A stretch of 64,000 bases of DNA from NCBI GenBank assembly GCA_963776225.1, contig CAVZLL010000004.1:558001-622000 (forward strand), in the 5' to 3' direction. The notes under the pieces are model-generated. The model was given only the letters and a program-made list of their open reading frames with translations, did not search any database and had not been told where the DNA came from. This DNA is from Bog-756 sp963776225 (GTDB taxonomy: Bacteria > Actinomycetota > Acidimicrobiia > Acidimicrobiales > RAAP-2). A program made the position numbers and the translations under genes. Position 1 is the first letter of the stretch. Every line of letters starts with the position of its first letter. Of this stretch, positions 1 to 7,985 are shown one piece after another.

Positions 1-890
1 CGACCACCGCGGCCGAGGAGGCCTGGTTCGCCGCCCGCGGTCCGGACGGGACCGTGGGCCGCATCCGAGCGCCGACCCTCATCGTCCAGGGAACCGTCGA
101 CACCCTGTTCACCCTCCAGGAGGGCGTCGACAACTACGGGATCCTGCGCGCCCACGGTGTGCCCACCGCCATGCTCTGGTTCTGCGGCGGCCACGGGGTC
201 TGCCTCACCCCACCGGGCAACGGTCCGAGCACCGAGCAGGCCACCCTGGTGTGGCTCGCCCGCTACGTGAAGCGCGACACCTCGGTCGACACCGGAGCCG
301 GCTTCACCTTCGTGGACCAGAACGGCACCGTCTACGCCGCGCCCTCCTACCCGCCGCACACCGGCCTCCCGATCACCGCGTCGGGGTCGGGCACCCTCCC
401 CCTGGTGGCCGGCGGTGGCGCGGGACCGCTCACCAGCGTCCCGGCCGGCGCCTCGACCCAGGCGCTCTCCGGGTTGGTCGCACCGATCACCCCCGCGCCG
501 GCGACCAACGCGGTCGACGTGCCGATTCCGGTCGACCGCTCGGCGGTGGTCGAGGGAGCACCGGTCCTCACCCTCACCTACCATGGCACCGCCGCGCCGG
601 GGACCCGCCTCATGCGGGTCTTCGCCCAGCTGGTCGACAGGACGACCGGGCTCGTGCTCGGCAACCAGATCACCCCGGTCCCGGTCGCCCTCGACGGGTC
701 GTCCCACTCGACCTCGGTGCCCCTCGAGATCGTCGCGTACACCGCCGGCCGATCCTCCCGTCTCGAGCTGCAGCTGGTCGCGACCACCGTCGCCTACGCA
801 ACGCCACGCCTCGGCGGCTCGATCACCTTCAGCCGGATCGGACTGGTCCTCCCGACGGTCGAGCAGCTCGCGTCGGAGACGGGGCGCTGA
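1..890 (+). CDS. S15/CocE-type alpha/beta hydrolase, C-terminal part
   Basis: The 5' end lies outside the window; the frame is open from base 3 to the TGA at 888-890. The visible part begins near the end of an alpha/beta-hydrolase domain. A strand-loop reading APTLIVQGTVDTLF carries the likely catalytic Asp, and GGHGVC carries the likely catalytic His. About 180 residues rich in Gly, Thr and Val follow and look like the jelly-roll C-terminal domain of X-Pro dipeptidyl-peptidase/CocE (S15) enzymes. The nucleophile Ser is upstream of the window. Substrate cannot be told; related actinobacterial proteins are exported or cytosolic acyl or peptide hydrolases. It converges on the acyl-CoA dehydrogenase with only 21 bp between the stops. 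Confidence 0.7.
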   Translation, partial: TTAAEEAWFAARGPDGTVGRIRAPTLIVQGTVDTLFTLQEGVDNYGILRAHGVPTAMLWFCGGHGVCLTPPGNGPSTEQATLVWLARYVKRDTSVDTGAGFTFVDQNGTVYAAPSYPPHTGLPITASGSGTLPLVAGGGAGPLTSVPAGASTQALSGLVAPITPAPATNAVDVPIPVDRSAVVEGAPVLTLTYHGTAAPGTRLMRVFAQLVDRTTGLVLGNQITPVPVALDGSSHSTSVPLEIVAYTAGRSSRLELQLVATTVAYATPRLGGSITFSRIGLVLPTVEQLASETGR

Positions 891-911
891 CCGAGGTCCG
901 ACGTCGTCGGT

Positions 912-2066
912 TCAGCGAGGGGCGCGGGGCAGCCCGAGGCCGATCCAGGAGATGATGTCCCGCTGGATCTCGTTGGTGCCCCCGCCGAAGGTGAAGATGG
1001 TCTGGCCGCGGGACTGCTGCTCGAGCCGGCCCCGGAGCACGGCACCGGGAGCGCCTTCGGGCAGGTACCCGCGCTGGCCCACGATCTCCAGCAGGAGCCG
1101 GTAGGCCTCGAGGGCGAACTCACTCCCGTAGACCTTGGTCGCCGAGGCGTCCGCCGGGTGGAGCCCGGAGCCTGCGGCCCAGGCCACCTTCCAGTTGAGC
1201 AGCTTCAGGTACTCCGCTCGCGCCCAGAGCCGGGCCAGGTGCATCCGGACCCACTCCTGGTCGATGACCCTGCGCCCGTCGGCGAGACGCTCGTCCCGGG
1301 CCCAGGCCCGAACCTCCTCGATGCTGCGCAGGATGCCCGAGACCGGGCAGATGGCCACCCGCTCGTGGTTGAGCTGGTTGGTGATGAGGGTCCATCCCCG
1401 GTTCTCATCGCCGACCAGGTTCGCCGCCGGGACCCGCACGTCCTCGTAGTAGGTCGAGCTGGTGAACTCACCGGCCACGGTGGGAAGGGGCGTCCACCCG
1501 AACCCGGGCGCGTCGGTGGGCACGATGAAGACGGAGAGCCCCTTGTGCTTGGGCGCCTCCGGATCGGTGCGGGCGGCCAGCCAGACGTAGTCGGCGTACT
1601 GGATCGCACTCGTGTAGAGCTTCTCGCCGTTGATCACGTACTCGTCGCCGTCACGCACCGCCCGCGTCCGCAGGGCGGCCAGATCCGTCCCGGCGGTGGG
1701 TTCCGTGTAGCCGATCGAGAAGTGGGTCTCGCCGCGGAGGATGCCCGGCAGGATCCGCTGCTTCTGCTCCTCGGTGCCCAGCTGCATGATGGCGGGGCCG
1801 ACGCTGTTCAGGGTGAGGAGCGGCAGCGGAACACCCGCCCAGTGCGACTCCTCGACGAAGATCATCTGGTCGACCGGCCCGCGGGCCTGGCCCCCGTACT
1901 CGGTGGGCCAACCGATCCCGAGCCAGCCGTCGGTGCCCATCCGGCGGATGGTCGCGCGGTAGTCGGGACCTCCGATACCCGATCCGGTCTCGGCCACCAG
2001 GTCGGCGAAGTAGGAGCGCAGGGTGAGGCGGAGCTCCTCCTGCTCGTCGGTCAGCGCCAGGCGCAC
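912..2066 (-). CDS. Acyl-CoA dehydrogenase family protein
   Basis: FAD-dependent acyl-CoA dehydrogenase of about 384 residues, the usual family length. The N-terminal helical domain starts ALTDEQEELR. The central FAD/substrate region includes the GYTEPTAGTDLAAL segment, and the C-terminal GGGTNEIQRDII block is a family hallmark. The frame is open further upstream, but the GTG at 2066 is preceded by a good GGGAGGGA ribosome-binding site and begins exactly at the family's N-terminus, so I chose it. It would oxidise a fatty or sterol side-chain acyl-CoA to the enoyl-CoA. No partner dehydrogenase or CoA ligase lies next to it. It is divergent from the NlpC/P60 gene. Confidence 0.9.
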   Translation of the reverse strand: MRLALTDEQEELRLTLRSYFADLVAETGSGIGGPDYRATIRRMGTDGWLGIGWPTEYGGQARGPVDQMIFVEESHWAGVPLPLLTLNSVGPAIMQLGTEEQKQRILPGILRGETHFSIGYTEPTAGTDLAALRTRAVRDGDEYVINGEKLYTSAIQYADYVWLAARTDPEAPKHKGLSVFIVPTDAPGFGWTPLPTVAGEFTSSTYYEDVRVPAANLVGDENRGWTLITNQLNHERVAICPVSGILRSIEEVRAWARDERLADGRRVIDQEWVRMHLARLWARAEYLKLLNWKVAWAAGSGLHPADASATKVYGSEFALEAYRLLLEIVGQRGYLPEGAPGAVLRGRLEQQSRGQTIFTFGGGTNEIQRDIISWIGLGLPRAPR

Positions 2067-2176
2067 CGGGTCCCTCCCATGGCGGGACCCTACCAACGCG
2101 GCGCGGGCCGCCCCCTCGAGGAGCCCTGCGGGGTGTGAGCGAGGGCGGATCCGCCCTGGAATAACCGCGCTACGTG

Positions 2177-2189
2177 GTGGTAATATCAC
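2177..2189. promoter_or_regulatory. AT-rich near-palindrome before NlpC/P60 gene
   Basis: GTGGTAATATCAC is an imperfect palindrome (five of six base pairs) in a very GC-rich neighbourhood, 45 bp before the NlpC/P60 start. Its reverse strand shares GATATTACnAC with a second AT-rich inverted repeat at 51199-51223 in front of a pilin-like gene. It may be an operator or part of a promoter; the function is inferred only from position and symmetry. Confidence 0.3.
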
Positions 2190-2233
2190 TATCAGTGTGC
2201 TCTGTGAGTGGCGCGCGCACGAAAGGGCAGGGC

Positions 2234-3475
2234 ATGACTGAGGGACGGTGTCGGCGGCGGGTGGCCAGTGCGTGCCTCGGGCTCGGTGCGGTCCTGGTCA
2301 CCGCCCTGGTCGTGACCGTCACCCCGCCGGTGACCGCGGCGGCGGGGGTGCCCTCCGGCCACGAGCTCCCCTCGGCGGTCACCCCGTCCTTCTGGCTGGC
2401 CACCGTCGCCGGCCCGGTCGAGGCGTTCGGCGTCCCCGCCTACGGTTCCCCCTCCGGACCGCTCAACCGGCCCATCGTGGCGGCTGTCGCGACCCACGAC
2501 GGGCGCGGGTACTGGCTGGTGGCCGGTGACGGCGGCATCTTCAGCTACGGCGACGCCCACTTCTTCGGGTCGACCGGGAACCTGGTCCTCAACAAGCCCA
2601 TCGTCGGCCTCGCCCCGACCCCGGACGGGCTCGGGTACTGGATGGTGGCGGCCGACGGCGGGATCTTCACCTTCGGGGACGCCCACTTCTACGGGTCGAC
2701 CGGTGCGTTGGTCCTCAACAAGCCCATCGTCGGCATGACCCCCACTGCGGACGGCCTCGGGTACTGGCTGGTGGCCTCGGACGGGGGGATCTTCGCCTTC
2801 GGGGATGCCGCCTTCCACGGGTCGACCGGTGACCTCCTCCTCAACCAACCGATCGTCGGCATGGCCAACACCCCGGGCGGACTCGGGTACTGGCTGGTGG
2901 CCTCGGACGGGGGGATCTTCGCGTTCGGGGATGCGGGCTTCCACGGCTCGGCACCCGGCTCGCCCGAGCCCACCGAACGGCTGGTCGGGACCACCACCGG
3001 GAACGGCTACTGGGTCCTCCAACAGAACGGGACGGCGACCGCCTTCGGCGACGCCCTGACCCGGACCCTCCCTCCCCAGGCCCTCCTCTTCCAGGGGGCG
3101 ACCCCGGGCGACCGGGCGGTGCTCTTCGCCTTCCAGCAGCTCGGCAAACCGTACATCTGGGGCGGGAACGGGCCCGCCGGCTACGACTGCTCGGGTCTGG
3201 CCCTCGCCTCGTGGGAGCACGGCGCCGACATCGGGTTCGCCCGGGTCGCGGCCGACCAGTACGAGACGGCCGGGACGCCGGTGGCGATGGGCGACCTGGT
3301 CGCCGGCGACCTCGTCTTCTGGGGGGACCCCAGCGTGGGGTGGACCAGCGTCGATCACACGGCGATCTACGTGGGGGGCAACCGGATCGTCGAGTCGACC
3401 GGCGACCACGTGCAGCTCAACGCCCTCGACCAGTGGGGAGTCTCCGGCCTGATGCCCGACGGTCGCCGGCCCTAG
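2234..3475 (+). CDS. Secreted NlpC/P60 cell-wall hydrolase with propeller-type repeats
   Basis: 413 residues from the ATG at 2234, which follows GAAAGGGCAGG; an upstream GTG in frame (2174) is less likely. A signal peptide is clear (RRR, then hydrophobic LGLGAVLVTALVVTV, ending near TAAAG). Next come about six repeats of roughly 35 residues of the type GYWLVASDGGIFAFGDA-FHGSTG, probably a beta-propeller or similar all-beta module that binds the envelope. The C-terminal NlpC/P60 domain has Cys319 in YDCSG and His375 in DHTAIYVGG, as expected of a papain-like peptidoglycan endopeptidase. The same repeat is joined to other domains in the Rpf-like protein (44639) and the DUF4397 protein (55106). 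Confidence 0.88.
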   Translation: MTEGRCRRRVASACLGLGAVLVTALVVTVTPPVTAAAGVPSGHELPSAVTPSFWLATVAGPVEAFGVPAYGSPSGPLNRPIVAAVATHDGRGYWLVAGDGGIFSYGDAHFFGSTGNLVLNKPIVGLAPTPDGLGYWMVAADGGIFTFGDAHFYGSTGALVLNKPIVGMTPTADGLGYWLVASDGGIFAFGDAAFHGSTGDLLLNQPIVGMANTPGGLGYWLVASDGGIFAFGDAGFHGSAPGSPEPTERLVGTTTGNGYWVLQQNGTATAFGDALTRTLPPQALLFQGATPGDRAVLFAFQQLGKPYIWGGNGPAGYDCSGLALASWEHGADIGFARVAADQYETAGTPVAMGDLVAGDLVFWGDPSVGWTSVDHTAIYVGGNRIVESTGDHVQLNALDQWGVSGLMPDGRRP

Positions 3476-3500
3476 CGTTGCCGACGGCGGCCCGGGCGGG

Positions 3501-4634
3501 TCAGGTGGTCGCGCCGAAGGACTCGTAGCGCCCGCCACCCGCGTCGGCCAGGGCGCGCCCTGCGGCCAGCTGGAAGGGGCTGATCCCACCCGGCTCCCAC
3601 GGTCCGACCGAGCCGTTGGCCACCGCCTCGGGGGATTTGCCCGGGACCCCGAACTCCGACCGGACCTCCTCGACGCTCCGGTCGGCGAGGGCGAACCAGT
3701 CGACGGTCAGGAAGTCGATGCTTCCCGTGCACCGCGCCCCGCGGCTCATCGCGTCGGCCACCCGCGAGGCGACCCCCGCGCGGGACAGGTGGCCGCTGTC
3801 GTACTCGAAGAGGCCGGCACCGCGACGCAGGTACCCGGTCTCGAAGAGGGAGACGACCATGGCGAGGAGCGAGAAGGCCCGCGGGTCGTCGTTGGCCCGG
3901 GCGATGAAGGCGAACACCTCGAGCTCGGACTCCACCGTGGTGCCGAAGTCGGCGACCACGTGCACCCAGTCGTGCTGGGCCAGCAGCGGAGGGGCCGATC
4001 CGGGACGGCCCGGGTAGGAGAACCCCCGGGCGCGGTAGAAGTCGGCCACCCGGCGCCCGAGGGTCCCCTCGGACAGGTGTTCGAGTGCGCACCACCGCTC
4101 CGCCAGCGCCGGGTCGGCGGGCACCACCTCCCAGGCTTCGTGCAAGCCCGTCGAGACGTGGAGCGATCGGACCTGCTCCGGCCCGAGGCTCGCCGCGTAC
4201 CCGTTCCGCTCGAAGTCGATGGCCGCGAGACCGAGGCTGCCCTCCGCGAACTCGCCGGCGACCGCGAGCATCCCCTCGTCGACCCCGATCTCCCTGGCCA
4301 GACGGGCCACCCGGTCGATCACCTCCGGCGGAAGGGGACGGAGGACCAGGGCCAGCAGGATGGTCAGCTGCACGATGCGGGTCCGGAACGCGAGGTCGCG
4401 ACGGTCCATGGTCGCGGCGAACTCCTCGAGTCCGAGCGGGGCCGAGGCGAGGTCGGGCGCGAATCCGGTCATCGCGGGGAAGGCGGCCTCCAGCAGGAGA
4501 CGCTGCAGCTCGGTGAGTCCCCCGCTGGGCGCGATCACCCCGACCATCCCCCGGCTGAGGCCCGCCACCTCGGCCGCCCCCGGCGGGTTGAGGTCGACCT
4601 CGTCGGCACCGGGAAACGGCACGGCCACGGGCAC
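3501..4634 (-). CDS. TerB-like / Coq4-like two-domain protein
   Basis: 377 residues starting at a GTG. Residues 35-145 form a helical region resembling the TerB tellurite-resistance fold (GLTELQRLLLEAAF, then helices ending in GEFAEGSLGLAAIDF). The second half has H221-D222-x-x-H225-x11-E237, exactly the HDxxH-x11-E zinc motif of Coq4, the scaffold/decarboxylase protein of ubiquinone synthesis. Actinobacteria of this kind normally use menaquinone, so a ubiquinone role is doubtful; a metal-dependent hydrolase or lipid-head enzyme is possible. The domain order is read from the sequence; the TerB assignment is the weaker one. It is divergent from the PLP enzyme at 4691. Confidence 0.65.
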   Translation of the reverse strand: MPVAVPFPGADEVDLNPPGAAEVAGLSRGMVGVIAPSGGLTELQRLLLEAAFPAMTGFAPDLASAPLGLEEFAATMDRRDLAFRTRIVQLTILLALVLRPLPPEVIDRVARLAREIGVDEGMLAVAGEFAEGSLGLAAIDFERNGYAASLGPEQVRSLHVSTGLHEAWEVVPADPALAERWCALEHLSEGTLGRRVADFYRARGFSYPGRPGSAPPLLAQHDWVHVVADFGTTVESELEVFAFIARANDDPRAFSLLAMVVSLFETGYLRRGAGLFEYDSGHLSRAGVASRVADAMSRGARCTGSIDFLTVDWFALADRSVEEVRSEFGVPGKSPEAVANGSVGPWEPGGISPFQLAAGRALADAGGGRYESFGATT

Positions 4635-4690
4635 GAGGCTAACCGCCGGCGCCTGCCCACCGGACTCCGGGGTCCACCACGCCGTGTACC

Positions 4691-6124
4691 GTGAGGCCGG
4701 TTCCCGGCGCGCCGGATCCGGAAGGAGTCCCCACCATCAGCAGCTTCCCCTACGTCGACCGGACGGCGGTCCACCGCACGCTGCCCGAGACGGGCACGCC
4801 GCGCGCGGAGGTGCTCGCGGTCCTCCGCTCGATGGCGGTCGAGGAGGACCGTGCGTGGGAGTCGGGGCGGTGCTCGGGCACCATGTACTGCGGCGACCAC
4901 GACCACTACGCCTTCCTGACCGAGGCGTTCGGATTGTTCGCGCACGTCAACGTGCTCCAGCGGGACATCTGCCCGAGCGCGACCCGGTTCGAGTCGGAGA
5001 TCATCGCCATGACCCTCGACCTGCTCCACGCGGACGCGGTCACCGACGGTGAGCCGGCCGGGCTGGTGTCCTCGGGCGGGACCGGGAGCATCTGTCACGC
5101 GCTGCTGGCCTACCGGGACCACGCCGCCGCCCGGGGGATCTCCCGCCCCAACGTGATCAAGCCGGAGACCGCCCATCCGGCCTTCGACAAGGCGTGCCAC
5201 CTCTTCGGGATCGAGCTGCGGGTCGCGCCGGTCGACCCGGTGACCACCCAGGTGGACACCGCATGGGTCGAGGCCGCGGTCGACGGCGACACGGTCGCGC
5301 TGGTCGGATCGGCCTGCAACTACGGCTACGGCACCATCGACCCGATCGGGCGCCTCTCCGCGATCGCCCTCGAGCGGGGAGTGGGCCTCCACGTGGACAG
5401 CTGCCTGGGCGGATGGATCCTTCCCTTCGGCCAGGAGCTCGGCTACGACATTCCGGTCTTCGACTTCCGGCTCCCCGGGGTGACCTCCATCTCGGCGGAC
5501 ACCCACAAGTACGGCTACGCCCTCAAGGGGACCTCGGTGGTCACCTTCCGGGACAAGGCACTGCGCAACGCGCAGTACTTCTTCAACACCGCCTGGAGCG
5601 GTGGCAAGTACTGCTCGCCGGGGATGGAGGGCTCACGCTCGGGCGGCCTGCTGGCCGCGACCTGGGCGTCGATGATCCAGCTCGGCCGCGAGGGCTACCG
5701 GCGCTACGCCAAGGAGATCTTCGAGACCTCGCTGGCCATGCAGGCCGCGGTCCGCTCCCATCCCGAGCTCCGCATCCTCGGGAGCCCGACATTCCTGTTC
5801 AGCTTCACCTCCGACGAATTCGACATCTACCACGTGAACGACTTCATGCGGGGCCGCGGATGGCGGTTCAACGGGCAGCAGTACCCCAACGCACTGCACA
5901 TGGCGGTCACCCGTCCCCAGACCCGCGGCGGGGTGGCCCGGGACTTCGCCGCCGACCTCGACGAGGCGGTCGTCTACGCGCGGGACCATGCGGGAGACCC
6001 GCCACAGTCCGGCGCGGTCTACGGGGGGGTGGTGGGCGGGCTCACCGACGAGGCCGACGAGTTCATCCGCATGGTGATGGCCCAGATGATGGACGGTCAG
6101 CAGGCCATCCCCGGCGACGCCTGA
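4691..6124 (+). CDS. PLP-dependent sphingosine-1-phosphate-lyase-like enzyme
   Basis: Fold-type I PLP enzyme of the DOPA-decarboxylase/sphingosine-phosphate-lyase group. Key blocks: SGTMYCGDHDHY near the N-terminus; LVSSGGTGSICHALLAYRD (cofactor phosphate); HVDSCLGGWILPF (the Asp that contacts the pyridine); SADTHKYGYALKG, whose Lys after His forms the Schiff base; and GSRSGGLLAATWASM. The SADTHKYG and GSRSGG blocks resemble sphinganine-1-phosphate aldolase most, suggesting cleavage of a long-chain-base phosphate or a related beta-hydroxy amine. The start is uncertain. GTG 4691 has no ribosome-binding site, whereas GGAAGGAG at 4720-4727 sits 8 nt before an in-frame ATC at 4736, giving a protein beginning ISSFPYVDR. 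Confidence 0.85.
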   Translation: MRPVPGAPDPEGVPTISSFPYVDRTAVHRTLPETGTPRAEVLAVLRSMAVEEDRAWESGRCSGTMYCGDHDHYAFLTEAFGLFAHVNVLQRDICPSATRFESEIIAMTLDLLHADAVTDGEPAGLVSSGGTGSICHALLAYRDHAAARGISRPNVIKPETAHPAFDKACHLFGIELRVAPVDPVTTQVDTAWVEAAVDGDTVALVGSACNYGYGTIDPIGRLSAIALERGVGLHVDSCLGGWILPFGQELGYDIPVFDFRLPGVTSISADTHKYGYALKGTSVVTFRDKALRNAQYFFNTAWSGGKYCSPGMEGSRSGGLLAATWASMIQLGREGYRRYAKEIFETSLAMQAAVRSHPELRILGSPTFLFSFTSDEFDIYHVNDFMRGRGWRFNGQQYPNALHMAVTRPQTRGGVARDFAADLDEAVVYARDHAGDPPQSGAVYGGVVGGLTDEADEFIRMVMAQMMDGQQAIPGDA

Positions 6125-6125
6125 G

Positions 6126-7937
6126 TCACGAGCCGCTGACGAGCGAGCGGGTGTCGGCGAGCGCCTGCTCGCCGGCCGGACCGGGACGGCCGAGCAGGAA
6201 GCCCTGGACCTCGTCGCACCCGATCTCCTCCGCCGCGCGGAGCTCTGCCTCGGTCTCGACACCGAGCGCCACCACTGTCAGCCCGAGCTTGTGGGCGAGA
6301 TCGACGAAGGTCGAGACGACGGTCGGGTCCGTGCCCGACGCCCCGAGCGCCGAGAGGAAGCTGCGGCCGACCTTGAGCCGGTCGATCGGGAGCCCCTTGC
6401 GGTAGAGCAGCGGGGAGAAGCCGGTCCCGAAGTCGTCGAGTGCGAGATGGACGCCGAGGTCGCGGAGCTTGCGCATGGTGGGTCCGATCGGCCCGATGTC
6501 TGCGACGAGCACCGATTCGGTCAGCTCGAGGACGAGGCCCCCGGGGGCGAGCCCGGTCTTCCAGAGCACCGCCCGCACGTCGTCGTAGAAGCCCGGGTCC
6601 TGCAGCTGGCGCGCCGACACATTGACCGCCATGGCGAGACCGGGACGTCCCTGCTCCTGCCACCGCCGGCACTGGAGGGCGGCTTCCTGGAGCACCCATC
6701 GGCCGATCGTGACCATCTCCCGGCTCTCCTCGAGCAGCGGGACGAACTCGACGGGCAACACCGAGCCCAGCTCGGGGTGCTCCCAGCGGAGCAGGGCCTC
6801 CATCCCGACGAGGTCGCCGTCGAAGCGGAAGAGCGGCTGGAAGTGGACGGAGAGCTGGCCCAGCCCGTGGGCGAGCCGCAGCTCGTCGGCGAGCCGGCTC
6901 CGGCGCCGGATGTCCCGGCCGATGACCTCGTTGTAGGCCTCGAAGCGGGCCGGGCCGCCACGCTTTGCCTCGTACATGGCCACGTCGGCCTGGGCGAGGC
7001 AGTCCTCGGGGTCCGCGTCGGGCGGGACGGCCGCGATGCCGATGCTCACCGAAGCGTGCAGCTCACGCTCGCCGACCGCCACCGGTGTCTTCATCACCTC
7101 CTGGATCCGCTCGGCGAGCGACCGTGCAGCCGCCTCGGGATCGACCAGGTCCTCGGCCAGGATGACGAACTCGTCGCCGCCCAGCCGGGCCACCGTGTCG
7201 TGGCCCCGCACCACCTCCGTCAGACGTGCGGCGACCGCGACCAGCAGGCTGTCGCCCGCCGAGTGACCGAAGCGGTCGTTGATGGCCTTGAAGTTGTCGA
7301 GATCGAGGAAGAGGAGCATCGCCTGGGTTTCCCGGCGATCCTCTGCCCGCGCGGCCTGGCGGAGCCGGTCGGTCAGCAGGGTCCGGTTGGGGAGGCCGGT
7401 CAGCTCGTCGTGGAGCGCGCGGTGGGCAAGCGCCGCCTGTTCCTCACGGAGGCTTCGCTGGAGCGCGCGCCGGGTCTCGTCGAACTCGCGCACGATGCGG
7501 ACCATGCTCCCGTCGCAGCTGAGCCGGACGACGTGCAACGCGAGGTCGAGGAGCTGATCGCTCACACCCAGGCGCACCGCCTCTTCGGTGACGGCGCGCA
7601 TGCATGCGTCCCGCCAGGTGAAATAGCACTTCGCCACGTCCGCGAGGTCGGCCTCCCCGATGATGGCGTGCCGCCCCTTCCGGGAGAGGCTCTGCTCCTC
7701 CTCGGAGGTCGCGACCCGGTCGGTGGCCAGCCAGCGGCCGATGAGCTCGGTGGCCAGCCTCGCGCCGGCGAATGCCTCGCCGCGCAGCGAGATCGCGAAC
7801 TGGTCGTCGACCAGGTGACCGACCTCGTCCGCCCGGGACTGGAGGGCGATCCCGAGCGCGATCCGCTCCGCGCTGATCGAAGGCCCCGGCGGTGGGTGAC
7901 CCTCCGGGGGGATCTCAGAGAGTCGCATCCCCTCCAT
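6126..7937 (-). CDS. GGDEF-EAL protein with altered EAL active site
   Basis: 603 residues. An all-helical N-terminal sensor of about 160 residues (no membrane segment) leads into a GGDEF domain with intact RLGGDEF, so diguanylate cyclase activity is possible. The EAL domain keeps EALLRW, the Asn of VNVSA, ELTESV, DDFGTG and the catalytic Lys of LKVGR. The metal-binding Glu of the usual AEGVE block is Leu (ALGVE), and the Asp of the usual KID is Gly. In phosphodiesterases the Glu 36 residues after the Lys is essential, so hydrolysis of c-di-GMP is probably lost and the domain may only bind it. The next gene upstream on the same strand is a second GGDEF-EAL protein with an intact site. Confidence 0.9.
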   Translation of the reverse strand: MEGMRLSEIPPEGHPPPGPSISAERIALGIALQSRADEVGHLVDDQFAISLRGEAFAGARLATELIGRWLATDRVATSEEEQSLSRKGRHAIIGEADLADVAKCYFTWRDACMRAVTEEAVRLGVSDQLLDLALHVVRLSCDGSMVRIVREFDETRRALQRSLREEQAALAHRALHDELTGLPNRTLLTDRLRQAARAEDRRETQAMLLFLDLDNFKAINDRFGHSAGDSLLVAVAARLTEVVRGHDTVARLGGDEFVILAEDLVDPEAAARSLAERIQEVMKTPVAVGERELHASVSIGIAAVPPDADPEDCLAQADVAMYEAKRGGPARFEAYNEVIGRDIRRRSRLADELRLAHGLGQLSVHFQPLFRFDGDLVGMEALLRWEHPELGSVLPVEFVPLLEESREMVTIGRWVLQEAALQCRRWQEQGRPGLAMAVNVSARQLQDPGFYDDVRAVLWKTGLAPGGLVLELTESVLVADIGPIGPTMRKLRDLGVHLALDDFGTGFSPLLYRKGLPIDRLKVGRSFLSALGASGTDPTVVSTFVDLAHKLGLTVVALGVETEAELRAAEEIGCDEVQGFLLGRPGPAGEQALADTRSLVSGS

Positions 7938-7985
7938 GTCCTTGGATATCGGCTCGGACGACGGACACCTTGACGACAGGGGTTG

